Below, piece after piece: positions 43,901 through 50,425 of a stretch of 64,000 nt of DNA. Origin of the DNA: Limiplasma sp034927815 (GTDB lineage Bacteria; Bacillota; Clostridia; Christensenellales; Aristaeellaceae); the NCBI GenBank assembly GCA_034927815.1, contig JAYFPK010000025.1, positions 1 to 64,000 on the forward strand, given 5' to 3'. Numbering within the stretch: position 1 is the first letter of the stretch; every line of letters starts with the position of its first letter. The notes under the pieces were generated by a model. That model saw only the letters and a list, made by a program, of their open reading frames with translations, had not been told where the DNA came from and searched no databases. A program made the position numbers and the translations under genes.

Positions 43901-44393
43901 CGCTGTAATCTCGAAGCCTCGTTCCGGCACCAGGCAAGCTTCAAATAGCGGTGGAGCCATAACAGCACCAATACCTGGGCCGCTGCTTCCGCCAGCCACG
44001 GCAAATCCAGCGGCCACGCCAGCTCCAACCACTATAGCCCAACCGATACCGATCCCATATGCCATCTCGACACCTGCGCCTACACCTAGTGTGACGCCGA
44101 TATATCGTAGAGGGGGATATACTTATCGTAACCTTACGCCCCGACCGGGAGTTGATTTGAATGGATTGTCGTTTCAACTTACAATTCCTCCAGGCAGATA
44201 TGTGGCGACGACAATGGAAGCAATTAACGCGACGGGAGTGCTTACAGCATTTCAAGACAAGCCGAATCATGTTGCGGTAACACCTCGTAACATAACAGAG
44301 CTTAGCGAGTGGGCTGCGACACGCGATAACGCAGAAAGTGCACCGCATCCATACACCATATTGTTGCATTCACTTACTATGAGAGGAAGATAA
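37977..44393 (+). CDS. RHS-repeat polymorphic toxin with DNRLRE domain
   Basis: 2,138 residues. N-terminal region without a signal peptide; CBM96/DNRLRE-type domain at about 265-445 (TATNILDTFLSES...WGQTTVNWNNQP...NLVRKWYANKAENFGVML); acidic tandem repeats with G-x-E-x-P...EIPM at about 720-800; a beta-sandwich stretch at about 875-1185; YD/RHS repeats from about 1190; and the core motif FRYRGYVYDEETGLFWVSTRYYNPEWGRFINAD ending in NNVDPDG near 1945. A hydrophobic helix and Pro/Thr linker precede the last ~95 residues (TYRNLTPRPGVDLNGLSF..HPYTILLHSL), the presumed toxin tip, family not recognised. ATG at 37977, 7 bases after GGGAGGAAG. Confidence 0.88.
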   Translation: MKEKTTMDRPVSRHFDTRRMRGEEVQAQRNECSKTFALGRGLYQTVVYPERVHYRDKKGDWREIDNRLKPTAKGGPALENTSGPLLTRLALRGDANPLVTIQDERKHMLRWRLEGAGGVSCTQGKPLPRSDDEDENRAHADKSTSTVQYAGILPHTDLICELRSDGLKEALVLNDPDAPAQYRFTLDINGLAWEETAGGLRLWDRANPGEDTFRLPAPYMIDAAGRLGEVRTEWQTMGGSLLMTMTPDAEFLGSAQYPVVIDPTVQSSQTATNILDTFLSESNKTTNYGSAQTLRVGKHSTYGQCRALVKITNLPALTSAYTVAKAWMGLAVLPTSSNTGDAYLYAHEVLENWGQTTVNWNNQPRHDEKHLDYTLIKKGEAEAKSAQVDITNLVRKWYANKAENFGVMLDSHGEQAIELCSSENTAYASTARPVIHVNYVSAAGLESYLAYESFGAGRAGTAHVALHSGHLVVDRGLTAMNGNRMPISLGLTWNACHMDANSFGVGKGWRLNWNQNLRREQPASGDYYYVLTDGDGTEHEFHKHVRTQEEQGQSGFVDYYEDRSRLSLKLYEGTSESEIVSKDHSKLVFDKPTADYTGTLTSATVKMVKRALDAHGNTATLIHDSSFRLTQATDGVGRVTTLAYTASDVQITVPGYGQKVVLSLDGGQRLTAVTDLDGGRSEYEYGAEPADPNDPNPPAPNPAAANRLRLLRNTVDGTHVNPTYDGRDRVIQMRVWGMEDPRDAEPVLMRMHGQEEPQGPEIPMNVYGQENPESPEIPMGLYGVGKMEEEPFPVAGDDRSYEYFDCVTQVRDLTVAEGKVLTYQFNDYGNVVAVHDELGFAAFAKFSMGKPNTPEAVSKLQRLVVNLLDVHDFTEDSGWRTGVIGPDGIARENEVVRMDTKHLCMELPAPKWVSPEETSYAEYLKPCKAGEHTFSVYVRSRGDVLAWAELAWRDNDSQWHTVTSEQVRRVGSPLRLTCTIDLPQAATVRCRVLAGDGRGAAWFYRAQLERGALANRHGLLQSANFTALAVGELPEGWMIGEGSPETEDDRSPRIALAKESAFRPKDLDGNCLRLVGTPGKRNGVYQELEIRGEKGDNYVMGGWARAWAAPAKENRTFRLRARFQKRDGTWVDGGTADWNEEWVDWQYACGAAVAPAAYQKIRVYIDFDENLNEAQIGAVSLNKEYYGQNFAYDEKNNVTAVSTLLGQKDKAEYDKFDNLTSYVQPGREAGDKYTFFYGNTDAEKKRHLPLRSETPLGLIAETKYDAYGNPTESTARDKTSGRFMRTQTTYTANGNYAASTTDALEQTTLVNIDSNKGLTLSATDPAGQRVTYQYDAASRVTQVQTDADGKVYQNAYTYQKDRLKTASHNTTGDPKDNVTYTFEADGLGNQTRVSVGWQTLSTNVYTDTGDKLLEAVKYGNGGKVSYTYDSFKRTTGIRYDDATQPRFAYEYGANGAVGRIKDAELGREVRMAYDLAERPVEAELYENGALKYRLAQEYDRFEQPSVLHERVEEPDDTRSEYTISAEYDKESKPTAIIYEGRRMTETGVPDEKSKRKLAYHYDGLGRIAKRNFHANGEADAQTAAPLFQSEYTYATGGYAANSTTAQVQSIRQAGQKREYWYDKNGNITRECWHGKAVEGGDLSFEGEPITSEEGAPLTLDAAGLEARYNTTYAYDPLGQLIRVDDEREGATWTYRYDQGGNILEKKRYGYTTAADLSAFTPEQVVPYSYGDANWKDKLTAYDGKPIACDPIGNPLFYDGWTYAWKAGRMLHSMVRDGVDAQFTYDHTGLRAKKSVNGVDTLYTLNGKRITHMRKGPVQMHFFYDAQGRPAMVRYNDTDYAYLQNLQGDVTGIVDMTGTIVVEYRYDAWGKPVATTGSMAETLGYDNPFRYRGYVYDEETGLFWVSTRYYNPEWGRFINADTLLGKTGALLSHNAFAYCMNNPVNNVDPDGKAAIGAAAAGPPGWLIGVVLGLIFIAVISKPRSGTRQASNSGGAITAPIPGPLLPPATANPAATPAPTTIAQPIPIPYAISTPAPTPSVTPIYRRGGYTYRNLTPRPGVDLNGLSFQLTIPPGRYVATTMEAINATGVLTAFQDKPNHVAVTPRNITELSEWAATRDNAESAPHPYTILLHSLTMRGR

Positions 44394-44397
44394 GACG

Positions 44398-44985
44398 ATG
44401 GACGATATTATCAAAAGCAGACTGCAGGCGCTGAATTTGACTGATGCACAACTAGAGGCAATTCTTGCGACCATGACACCGTGCGGCTGTGTCCAATTAT
44501 CTGAAGAGGAAGATAAGATGATGGACGATAACATCAAAAGCAGACTGCAGGCGTTGTCCTGGTACAACCCAGCCGATATACAATTCAAGGCAATTGGTGC
44601 GATTGCGGAAGATGATACGTTCGACCCGTCGTTGCTATTGCAAGATCATCTTCGAAAAGACTGTTGGGAAAACGCGTCAATTATACTGGCGAAATGGGGC
44701 TCGCCGCGAATTGATGCAATTATTCCTGGTTTATTCTTATGGCTTCGGGATCCCACTTGGCCAGGTGCAATGGAAATACAAGTCTTATTATTTGATTTAC
44801 CCACGGAAAAAACGGAGAAAGCACTACAAGATGCAATTGCGGAAGCAAAACGAACAAAGGATGAAGAATGGCTGTATAACCTTGAAGATTTCGCGAGCAG
44901 AGGGGAGTATGAACTTGGAGTCCGTGAGTATATGAAAAAGGTGAGAGCAATGATTGCAGAGTATTTCGGCGGCATATATCCGTGA
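44398..44985 (+). CDS. Candidate immunity protein, HEAT-like, with duplicated 5' end
   Basis: 195 residues, starting 4 bases after the RHS stop, the usual place for an immunity gene. The C-terminal part (WENASIILAKWGSPRIDAIIPGLFLWLRDPTWPGAMEIQVLLFDL) resembles DUF5071-type immunity proteins; family call is tentative. MDDIIKSRLQALN at the start recurs as MDDNIKSRLQALSW at residue 42, because about 50 bases (44388-44440) are repeated at 44509-44560, each with its own GAAGATAAG ribosome site. The true start may therefore be ATG 44521 (155 residues), with the first 40 residues left from an older immunity gene. AT-richer than the RHS core. Confidence 0.6.
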   Translation: MDDIIKSRLQALNLTDAQLEAILATMTPCGCVQLSEEEDKMMDDNIKSRLQALSWYNPADIQFKAIGAIAEDDTFDPSLLLQDHLRKDCWENASIILAKWGSPRIDAIIPGLFLWLRDPTWPGAMEIQVLLFDLPTEKTEKALQDAIAEAKRTKDEEWLYNLEDFASRGEYELGVREYMKKVRAMIAEYFGGIYP

Positions 44986-45049
44986 GGTTTTTTGGCGGGA
45001 AATCTCCATGCGTAACACATTTGGTAGTGGGCTTGTGAGACTACCATCT

Positions 45050-45079
45050 TCTCCTAGCCACCCATGGGTGGCTAGGAGA
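45050..45079. repeat. 30-base perfect palindrome
   Basis: Two 15-base arms meeting at CCCATGGG (left arm TCTCCTAGCCACCCA, centre 45064/45065), with no T run. It lies just beyond the candidate immunity gene and overlaps the end of the recombinase remnant. It may be a recombination or binding site, or a factor-independent stop without a U tract. Confidence 0.65.
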
Positions 45080-45216
45080 TCCTTGCAATCAACGAAATTT
45101 CTCTTGCAAAACGCCAGACAATGTGTATTTTCTGTTGGTGTTGCCCGTCCACAACCTCTTCACCTCCAATCTCAATGTGGTTAATCAACTTATTCAGCAC
45201 CAATGGATTGCTAATG
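45072..45216 (-). pseudogene. 3' remnant of a serine site-specific recombinase
   Basis: Minus-strand frame of about 45 codons reading NPLVLNKLINHIEIGGEEVV, then DGQHQQKIHIVWRFAREISL and a stop. The pattern LI..IEI......G...Q.I.I.WRF is the C-terminal end of large serine recombinases. No recombinase sequence continues upstream; the frame runs into RHS DNA. It is a truncated fragment in the junction between the two RHS segments. Confidence 0.5.
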
Positions 45217-45284
45217 AAAGGGAGAGTGCTTGCCGCCCTCCCTTTTGCTTTGCCTAAAGTTGGGAATAGGCGGTTTATGCCCAC

Positions 45285-47324
45285 TATGACAACGCCACGC
45301 AGCCGCACTTCACCTACGAGTACGGGACCAACGGCGCGGTGGGATGGATCAAGGGCGCGGAGCTGGACCGGGAGGCCCGCATGGCCTATGACCTGGCGGA
45401 GCGGCCCGCGGAGGCGGAGCTGTACGAAAACGGGGCGCTGCAATACCGCCTGACCCAGGAATACGACCGGTTTGAGCAGCCCAGCGTGCTCCACGAGCGG
45501 GTGGAGGAAGCGGACGACACCCGTAGCGAGTACACCATCCGGGCCCAGTACGACAAGGAGAGCAAGCCCACGGCCCTGACCTATGAAAGCGCCGCAATGA
45601 CGGGGCTTGGGGAGCCGGAGGAGACAAGCAAGCGTAAGCTGGCCTACGCCTACGACGGCCTGGGGCGGATTGTGAAGCGGAGCTTTTACACCGACCCGGC
45701 CAGCCCGGGGGCAGCGTTCCAAAGCGAGTATGCCTATGTACCCGGCGGCTACGGCCCTGGCAGCACCACGGCCCTTGTGCGGAGCATCCGCCAGGCGGAC
45801 GGCACGCGGGAGTATGTCTACGACAGCTTGGGGAATATCCTCCGGGAGCGCCGGCAGAACAAGGGCACGGAAGCGGGTGCGCTGTCCTTTGAGGGCGGGC
45901 CTGTCACCAGCGAGGCGGGAGAGGCCCTGACCCTGGAAGCGGCCTCCATGGGCGCAAGCGATGAGATCACCTACGCCTACGACCCCCTGGGGCAGCTGAT
46001 CCGGGTGGACGATGAGCGGGAGGGAGCCACCTGGACCTACCGCTATGACCAGGGCGGGAACATCCTGGAGAAGAAGCGGTACGGGTACACCCTGGCGGCG
46101 AACCTGGACGGCTTGACCCCGGAGCAGGTCATTCCCTATGCCTACGGCGACACCAACTGGAAGGACAGGCTCACAGCCTATGACGGCAAGCCCATTGCCT
46201 GCGACCCCATCGGCAATCCCCTCTTCTATGACGGCTGGACCTACGCCTGGAAGGCCGGACGGATGCTCCACCGCATGGTACGGGACGGTGTGGACGCACA
46301 GTTTACCTATGACCATACCGGGCTAAGGGTGAAGAAGAGCGTAAACGGCGTGGATACGCTGTATACCCTGAACGGAAAGCGGATCACCCATATGAGGAAG
46401 GGCCCTGTACAGATGCACTTCTTCTACGACGCCCAGGGAAGACCGGCCATGGTGAGGTACAACGATACCGATTATGCGTACCTCCAGAATTTACAGGGGG
46501 ATGTGACCGGTATCGTGGACATGACCGGCGCCATAGTGGTAGAATATAGGTACGATGCCTGGGGCAAACCGGTTGCTACTATTGGAAGCATGGCGGAAAC
46601 GCTAGGCTATGACAATCCGTTCCGGTATAGGGGGTATGTGTACGACGAGGAGACAGGGCTGTATTACCTCAGGAGCAGGTATTATGATCCGGTGTGGGGA
46701 AGGTTTGTTAATGCGGATAGCATGATGGGTCGCGTTTCCCGCCTGTGCTCACATAACCTGTTTGCCTACTGTTTGAATCAACCTGTTACACAGGCTGACA
46801 GTAGTGGAAAAGAGCCGCTTCTAGCCATAGTCAATGAATTTCTGGATGCGTATGATCCGGACGGCATTGGGGAAAACCTTTACGACACAGTTGAAGAGAC
46901 AGTGAGTTGGAGGCTCTCAAGAATTAATAATACGTATGTGGCAGATATTCTGCTGGATTACGCCATGCAAAACCCCACAGACAAAACAGCAAAGAAAAAC
47001 CTATATACTTTTGTCGAATCAAAACAAGGTAACATCGCTGGACCATTTCAGGAGAGTTTTTGGAACGCACAACACGAACAAAAAGGTAATGGCAGAGACG
47101 AGCAAATAAAAAAATATTACACATATGTAAGCAGTTGGAGGGAAGGGCTTACTGTACAGAAAATCGAACGACCAACATGGCCGAAGGAGGTTACCTTGCC
47201 ACAACTTGCTGATAAAAGGAGGGCAAAAGTACTTTCAGTGGCAAAAGCAAAAGCAAAAAGATTGGTAGCGGAAATTACATTGCAACTATCGAGAATGCTT
47301 TTAATGCGGAGAATGGAAAAATAA
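45285..47324 (+). CDS. Displaced RHS C-terminal segment with a different tip
   Basis: RHS homology begins abruptly at 45285 after an in-frame stop (45267). The first ATG is at 45339 (661 residues), with no RBS, signal or N-terminal domains. It corresponds to the RHS gene from about 42300 on; bases 45960-46660 match 42978-43678 almost exactly at an offset of 2,982. Identity stops in the core motif (ETGLYYLRSRYYDPVWGRFVNAD versus ETGLFWVSTRYYNPEWGRFINAD), and the last ~170 residues are a new, AT-rich, lysine-rich tip of unknown family. It is probably an orphan tip module or a gene remnant, usable only after recombination. Confidence 0.75.
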   Translation, partial: YDNATQPHFTYEYGTNGAVGWIKGAELDREARMAYDLAERPAEAELYENGALQYRLTQEYDRFEQPSVLHERVEEADDTRSEYTIRAQYDKESKPTALTYESAAMTGLGEPEETSKRKLAYAYDGLGRIVKRSFYTDPASPGAAFQSEYAYVPGGYGPGSTTALVRSIRQADGTREYVYDSLGNILRERRQNKGTEAGALSFEGGPVTSEAGEALTLEAASMGASDEITYAYDPLGQLIRVDDEREGATWTYRYDQGGNILEKKRYGYTLAANLDGLTPEQVIPYAYGDTNWKDRLTAYDGKPIACDPIGNPLFYDGWTYAWKAGRMLHRMVRDGVDAQFTYDHTGLRVKKSVNGVDTLYTLNGKRITHMRKGPVQMHFFYDAQGRPAMVRYNDTDYAYLQNLQGDVTGIVDMTGAIVVEYRYDAWGKPVATIGSMAETLGYDNPFRYRGYVYDEETGLYYLRSRYYDPVWGRFVNADSMMGRVSRLCSHNLFAYCLNQPVTQADSSGKEPLLAIVNEFLDAYDPDGIGENLYDTVEETVSWRLSRINNTYVADILLDYAMQNPTDKTAKKNLYTFVESKQGNIAGPFQESFWNAQHEQKGNGRDEQIKKYYTYVSSWREGLTVQKIERPTWPKEVTLPQLADKRRAKVLSVAKAKAKRLVAEITLQLSRMLLMRRMEK

Positions 47325-47348
47325 GCTCATTTCCATTATTATCAGGAA

Positions 47349-47390
47349 GGCGGAAGATCCCATGAGCTCTTGTTGATGGGATCTTCCGCC
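47349..47390. repeat. 15-base inverted repeat after the second RHS tip
   Basis: GGCGGAAGATCCCAT (47349-47363) and its exact complement (47376-47390) around a 12-base loop, with no T run. Similar placement to the palindrome after the first tip. Confidence 0.6.
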
Positions 47391-47495
47391 CCAAAAAACA
47401 GACATAAGAATACATACAGGATATTTATAATAAGTAGTAATGTATCCAGAACAAAGCTTAAAACAAGCAAAACAAAGGGAATGGGAGTGCTTAGT

Positions 47496-48521
47496 ATGAA
47501 GTATAAGATAACAGCTTTAGCATTATTATGTGTCTTGCTCGCATATCAAGTTTTGCCAGTGCCGCAGGCTTCAGCCAGAAGCCCTTTTTTCCCTAACCGT
47601 TATGTGGCCGAAACAGTAAGCCATGTATTGGGCAAGCCTGTTGAGGACATTACTGAAGAAGATATTGCCTCTATGGAAGCGCTAATACTCCCAGGACACC
47701 TTTTATTAAATATTTCATTTTTGAAATATTATACGGGACTAAAGACTCTCAATTTGAATGATAATCCAAACATTGTAGATATTTCTCCTTTGGCATCTTT
47801 GAAGAATTTAAAAGAGCTTGCTCTAAACCGATGTGATATACAAGATTTATCCCCTTTGGCAGAGCTTGATTCCATAGAAACCCTTGGCTTAAGGGGGAAT
47901 CGGAGAATATCTGATCTTACGCCGTTGCAGAATCTATCGTCGCTGGATTTTCTCGCCATAAACTCATGTCAGGTCACAGACCTGTCACCTCTTCGTAACC
48001 TGAGGGCGCTGACAACTCTCCTTGTATCCTATAATGAAATTGAAGACCTGGATGCTTTGGCTAATTTGGAGAATTTGCAGTTGCTAGGCTTGGCTGCAAA
48101 CCCGATACACGATCTGAGCCCCCTGGCGAACCAAAAGCATTTGGCTTATTTGGACTTGAGCTGGAACCCAGGAATCAAGAATTTCTCGGTGTTAAAAGGT
48201 TTTCAAGAGTTGTGTGAGTTGTATTTGGATGGAACAGGGATTCAAGACCTGGAATTTGTCCAGGGGCTAGAGAGACTTGAAATGCTTACGGTGAGCCGAA
48301 ACCAGATTACAAATATTGAGCCGTTATCCGGCTTACATGGTCTGGAGCAACTTTCCATCGAATTAAACCAGATTTCTGATTTCAGCCCTTTACAAGAATT
48401 GAGATATCTGTCCTTGCTGATCTACGGCAATAATCCCGTGGAGAGGGAGCAGGTGGAAGAATTGCGGCAGCGGGGCGTGACTTGCTATTGGAGTGGAGAA
48501 ATGGGGGATATGTTGAAATAG
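47496..48521 (+). CDS. Secreted leucine-rich-repeat protein (internalin-like)
   Basis: 341 residues. Signal peptide MKYKITALALLCVLLAYQVLPVPQASA, then about ten SDS22/internalin-type repeats of 21-23 residues (LKTLNLNDNPNIVDISPLASL, LKELALNRCDIQDLSPLAEL and so on) from about 75 to 325. No LPXTG or membrane anchor. ATG at 47496 with GGGAGTG 6 bases before; the upstream frame has no hydrophobic start. AT-rich relative to neighbours, so it was probably acquired with the RHS tip. It occupies the immunity-gene position after the displaced RHS segment, but a secreted protein is unlikely to protect from within. Its role may be adhesion. Confidence 0.8.
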   Translation: MKYKITALALLCVLLAYQVLPVPQASARSPFFPNRYVAETVSHVLGKPVEDITEEDIASMEALILPGHLLLNISFLKYYTGLKTLNLNDNPNIVDISPLASLKNLKELALNRCDIQDLSPLAELDSIETLGLRGNRRISDLTPLQNLSSLDFLAINSCQVTDLSPLRNLRALTTLLVSYNEIEDLDALANLENLQLLGLAANPIHDLSPLANQKHLAYLDLSWNPGIKNFSVLKGFQELCELYLDGTGIQDLEFVQGLERLEMLTVSRNQITNIEPLSGLHGLEQLSIELNQISDFSPLQELRYLSLLIYGNNPVEREQVEELRQRGVTCYWSGEMGDMLK

Positions 48522-48971
48522 AAGAGTACAAACGTATGCGCTGACGCTTCTTCCGGAAAATGACCCACGTATATAAGTATTTCAAACCTTAGTCCCCATA
48601 TCCGCTATGACTGTGGTAAGAGCAGAATAGAGAAATAACCTTTGAGATAAAGATGTCGTTGCTGAAAGCGTTACTGAGAGAATATTGAAACATGACCATT
48701 CAGCCGGGAGTGGGATTATGCTCGGCAAAAAATGGCGATGTACGGCCCTCAACGCTGGCATAGTAATCCGAAATGGGATGGACCTCCTTGATAGGGCCAT
48801 CCCATGGTCTATAAGATGTATGCTCTCCCTTTCCTCCAAAGGGTAGCTGTTCTCTAAGGATTATTTCATCCACCCTCTTACAACCATTCTTATTAGAAAA
48901 TTGTTGCCCCCACCCTTCTTTCTCACCTCAAAACACCCCAAAAACTCTCATCTCCCCTCCCCTTCCTCCGC
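48522..48971. other. Gap between LRR gene and MATE (2)
   Basis: 450 bases of mixed composition. Open frames on both strands up to 85 codons show no recognisable family. The composition near 48,600-48,850 resembles the LRR gene more than the GC-rich backbone, so it may be island debris. No terminator with a T run was seen. Confidence 0.4.
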
Positions 48972-49000
48972 TTGACAGGCCCCCTGGGCCCGGGCATAAT
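48972..49000 (+). promoter_or_regulatory. MATE (2) promoter
   Basis: TTGACA (48972-48977), 17-base spacer, CATAAT (48995-49000). Confidence 0.7.
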
Positions 49001-49036
49001 GGAGGGGTTACGCGGAAGGAAAGATGGGACAAGGCA

Positions 49037-50425
49037 ATGACGGCAAACACCCATGATTTGACCCAGGGCGGTATCCTGAAAAAGCTACTGCATGTGGCGG
49101 TGCCCATCATGGGGACCCAGCTCATGCAGATGGCCTATAACCTTACGGACATGTTCTGGCTGGGGCGCATGGAGAACTCGGTGACGGCGGTGGCCGCCAG
49201 CGGGTTGGCGGGTATGTTCCTGTGGCTGGGCATGGCGCTGATGATGATCGGGCGCATCGGCGCGGAGATCGGCACCTCCCAGAACCTGGGCCGGGGGGAC
49301 GTGGAAGCCGCCCGGGGATACGCCCAGGATTCCAGCCGGATCGCGCTGGGGCTGGGCCTTTTGTACGGCCTGGTGCTGGTGAGCCTGGCGGAGCCGCTGG
49401 TGTCCCTTTTGCAGGTCAAGGCGCCGGAGGTGTTTGACAGCGCCTGCGTCTATCTGCGCATTGTGGGGCTGGGCATTCCCCTTACCTATGTGTCCGCGGC
49501 CATCACCGGGGCGTTCAACGGCGCGGGGAACTCCCGCCTCAGCTTTTGGGCCAACGCCGTGGGCTTGGCGGTGAATATGGCGCTGGATCCGCTGCTCATC
49601 CTGACCATGAACCAGGGGGTCAAGGGCGCGGCCATCGCCACGGTAATCGCCCAGGCGGTGGTATGCATCCTTTTCGTATTCTTTGCCAAACGCCATCCCC
49701 GGCGGCCTTTTGAGCGCTTTCGGGTGCTGGGGGCTGTGAGATGGGCCAGAGCGCGCCAGATTTTGGGCTGGAGCCTCCCCGTGGCCCTGGAAAGCGGGGC
49801 CTTTACGGCGCTGGCAATGGTGGTGACGGGCATGGTGTCCGCATGGTATGGGGAAACCGCCGTGGCCGTGCAACGGGTGGGCAGCCAGATCGAATCCCTG
49901 TCCTGGCTCATCGGCGGAGGCTTCTCCTCCGCTGTCACCGCCTTTATCGGGCAGAATTATGGGGCTGGCAAATGGGGGCGCATCCGGCGGGGCTACCGCA
50001 TTTCCCTGGGAGCGCTTCTGGCCTGGGAGGTTTTGGTAACGCTCATTTTGTTTCTGGGCGGACGCTTTTTGTTCTCCCTGTTTCTGCGGGAGCCTCCGGA
50101 GATCCTGGACATGGGGGGCACCTACTTGCGGATCCTGGCGGGATGCCAGCTGTTTATGGCTTTGGAGGGCGCCTGCGCCGGGGCTTTCCGGGGCATGGGC
50201 AAAACGCTGCCCCCCAGCCTGTGCAGCATCGCCTCCAACCTGATCCGCCCTCTGCTGTGCTGGGGTTTCGCCCAATGGATGGGGCTGAACGGGCTTTGGA
50301 TGGGCATCACGGTTTCCGCGGCCTTGCGGGGCATCCTGATGTTTCTTTGGTTTACCCTCCATCAGCGGCGCATGCCCCGGGAGGATGTCCCCATGCCCAT
50401 GCCGGAGCCGGAACCCGCCGCTTAA
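49037..50425 (+). CDS. MATE family efflux transporter (2)
   Basis: 462 residues with 12 hydrophobic segments in two MatE halves. Opens ANTHDLTQGGILKKLLHVAVPIMGTQLMQMAYNLTDMFWLGRM, the clostridial multidrug MATE signature, and has FNGAGNSRLSFWANAVGLAVNMALDPLL near 160. It is not closely similar to the MATE at 17964-19307. ATG at 49037 after GGAAGGAAAG. Its end overlaps the convergent PIG-L gene by four bases. It has its own promoter, so it is probably independent of the sugar operon. Confidence 0.9.
   Translation: MTANTHDLTQGGILKKLLHVAVPIMGTQLMQMAYNLTDMFWLGRMENSVTAVAASGLAGMFLWLGMALMMIGRIGAEIGTSQNLGRGDVEAARGYAQDSSRIALGLGLLYGLVLVSLAEPLVSLLQVKAPEVFDSACVYLRIVGLGIPLTYVSAAITGAFNGAGNSRLSFWANAVGLAVNMALDPLLILTMNQGVKGAAIATVIAQAVVCILFVFFAKRHPRRPFERFRVLGAVRWARARQILGWSLPVALESGAFTALAMVVTGMVSAWYGETAVAVQRVGSQIESLSWLIGGGFSSAVTAFIGQNYGAGKWGRIRRGYRISLGALLAWEVLVTLILFLGGRFLFSLFLREPPEILDMGGTYLRILAGCQLFMALEGACAGAFRGMGKTLPPSLCSIASNLIRPLLCWGFAQWMGLNGLWMGITVSAALRGILMFLWFTLHQRRMPREDVPMPMPEPEPAA

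Noticed and set aside
45960..46660. RHS duplication as an assembly artefact
   Set aside because: The copies differ at scattered single bases and by unrelated flanks and tips, as expected of a genuine diverged duplication. Long reads would settle it.
48582..48839. 85-codon minus-strand frame after the LRR gene as a transposase remnant
   Set aside because: No DDE or HUH motif, and no match to any transposase pattern that I could recognise.
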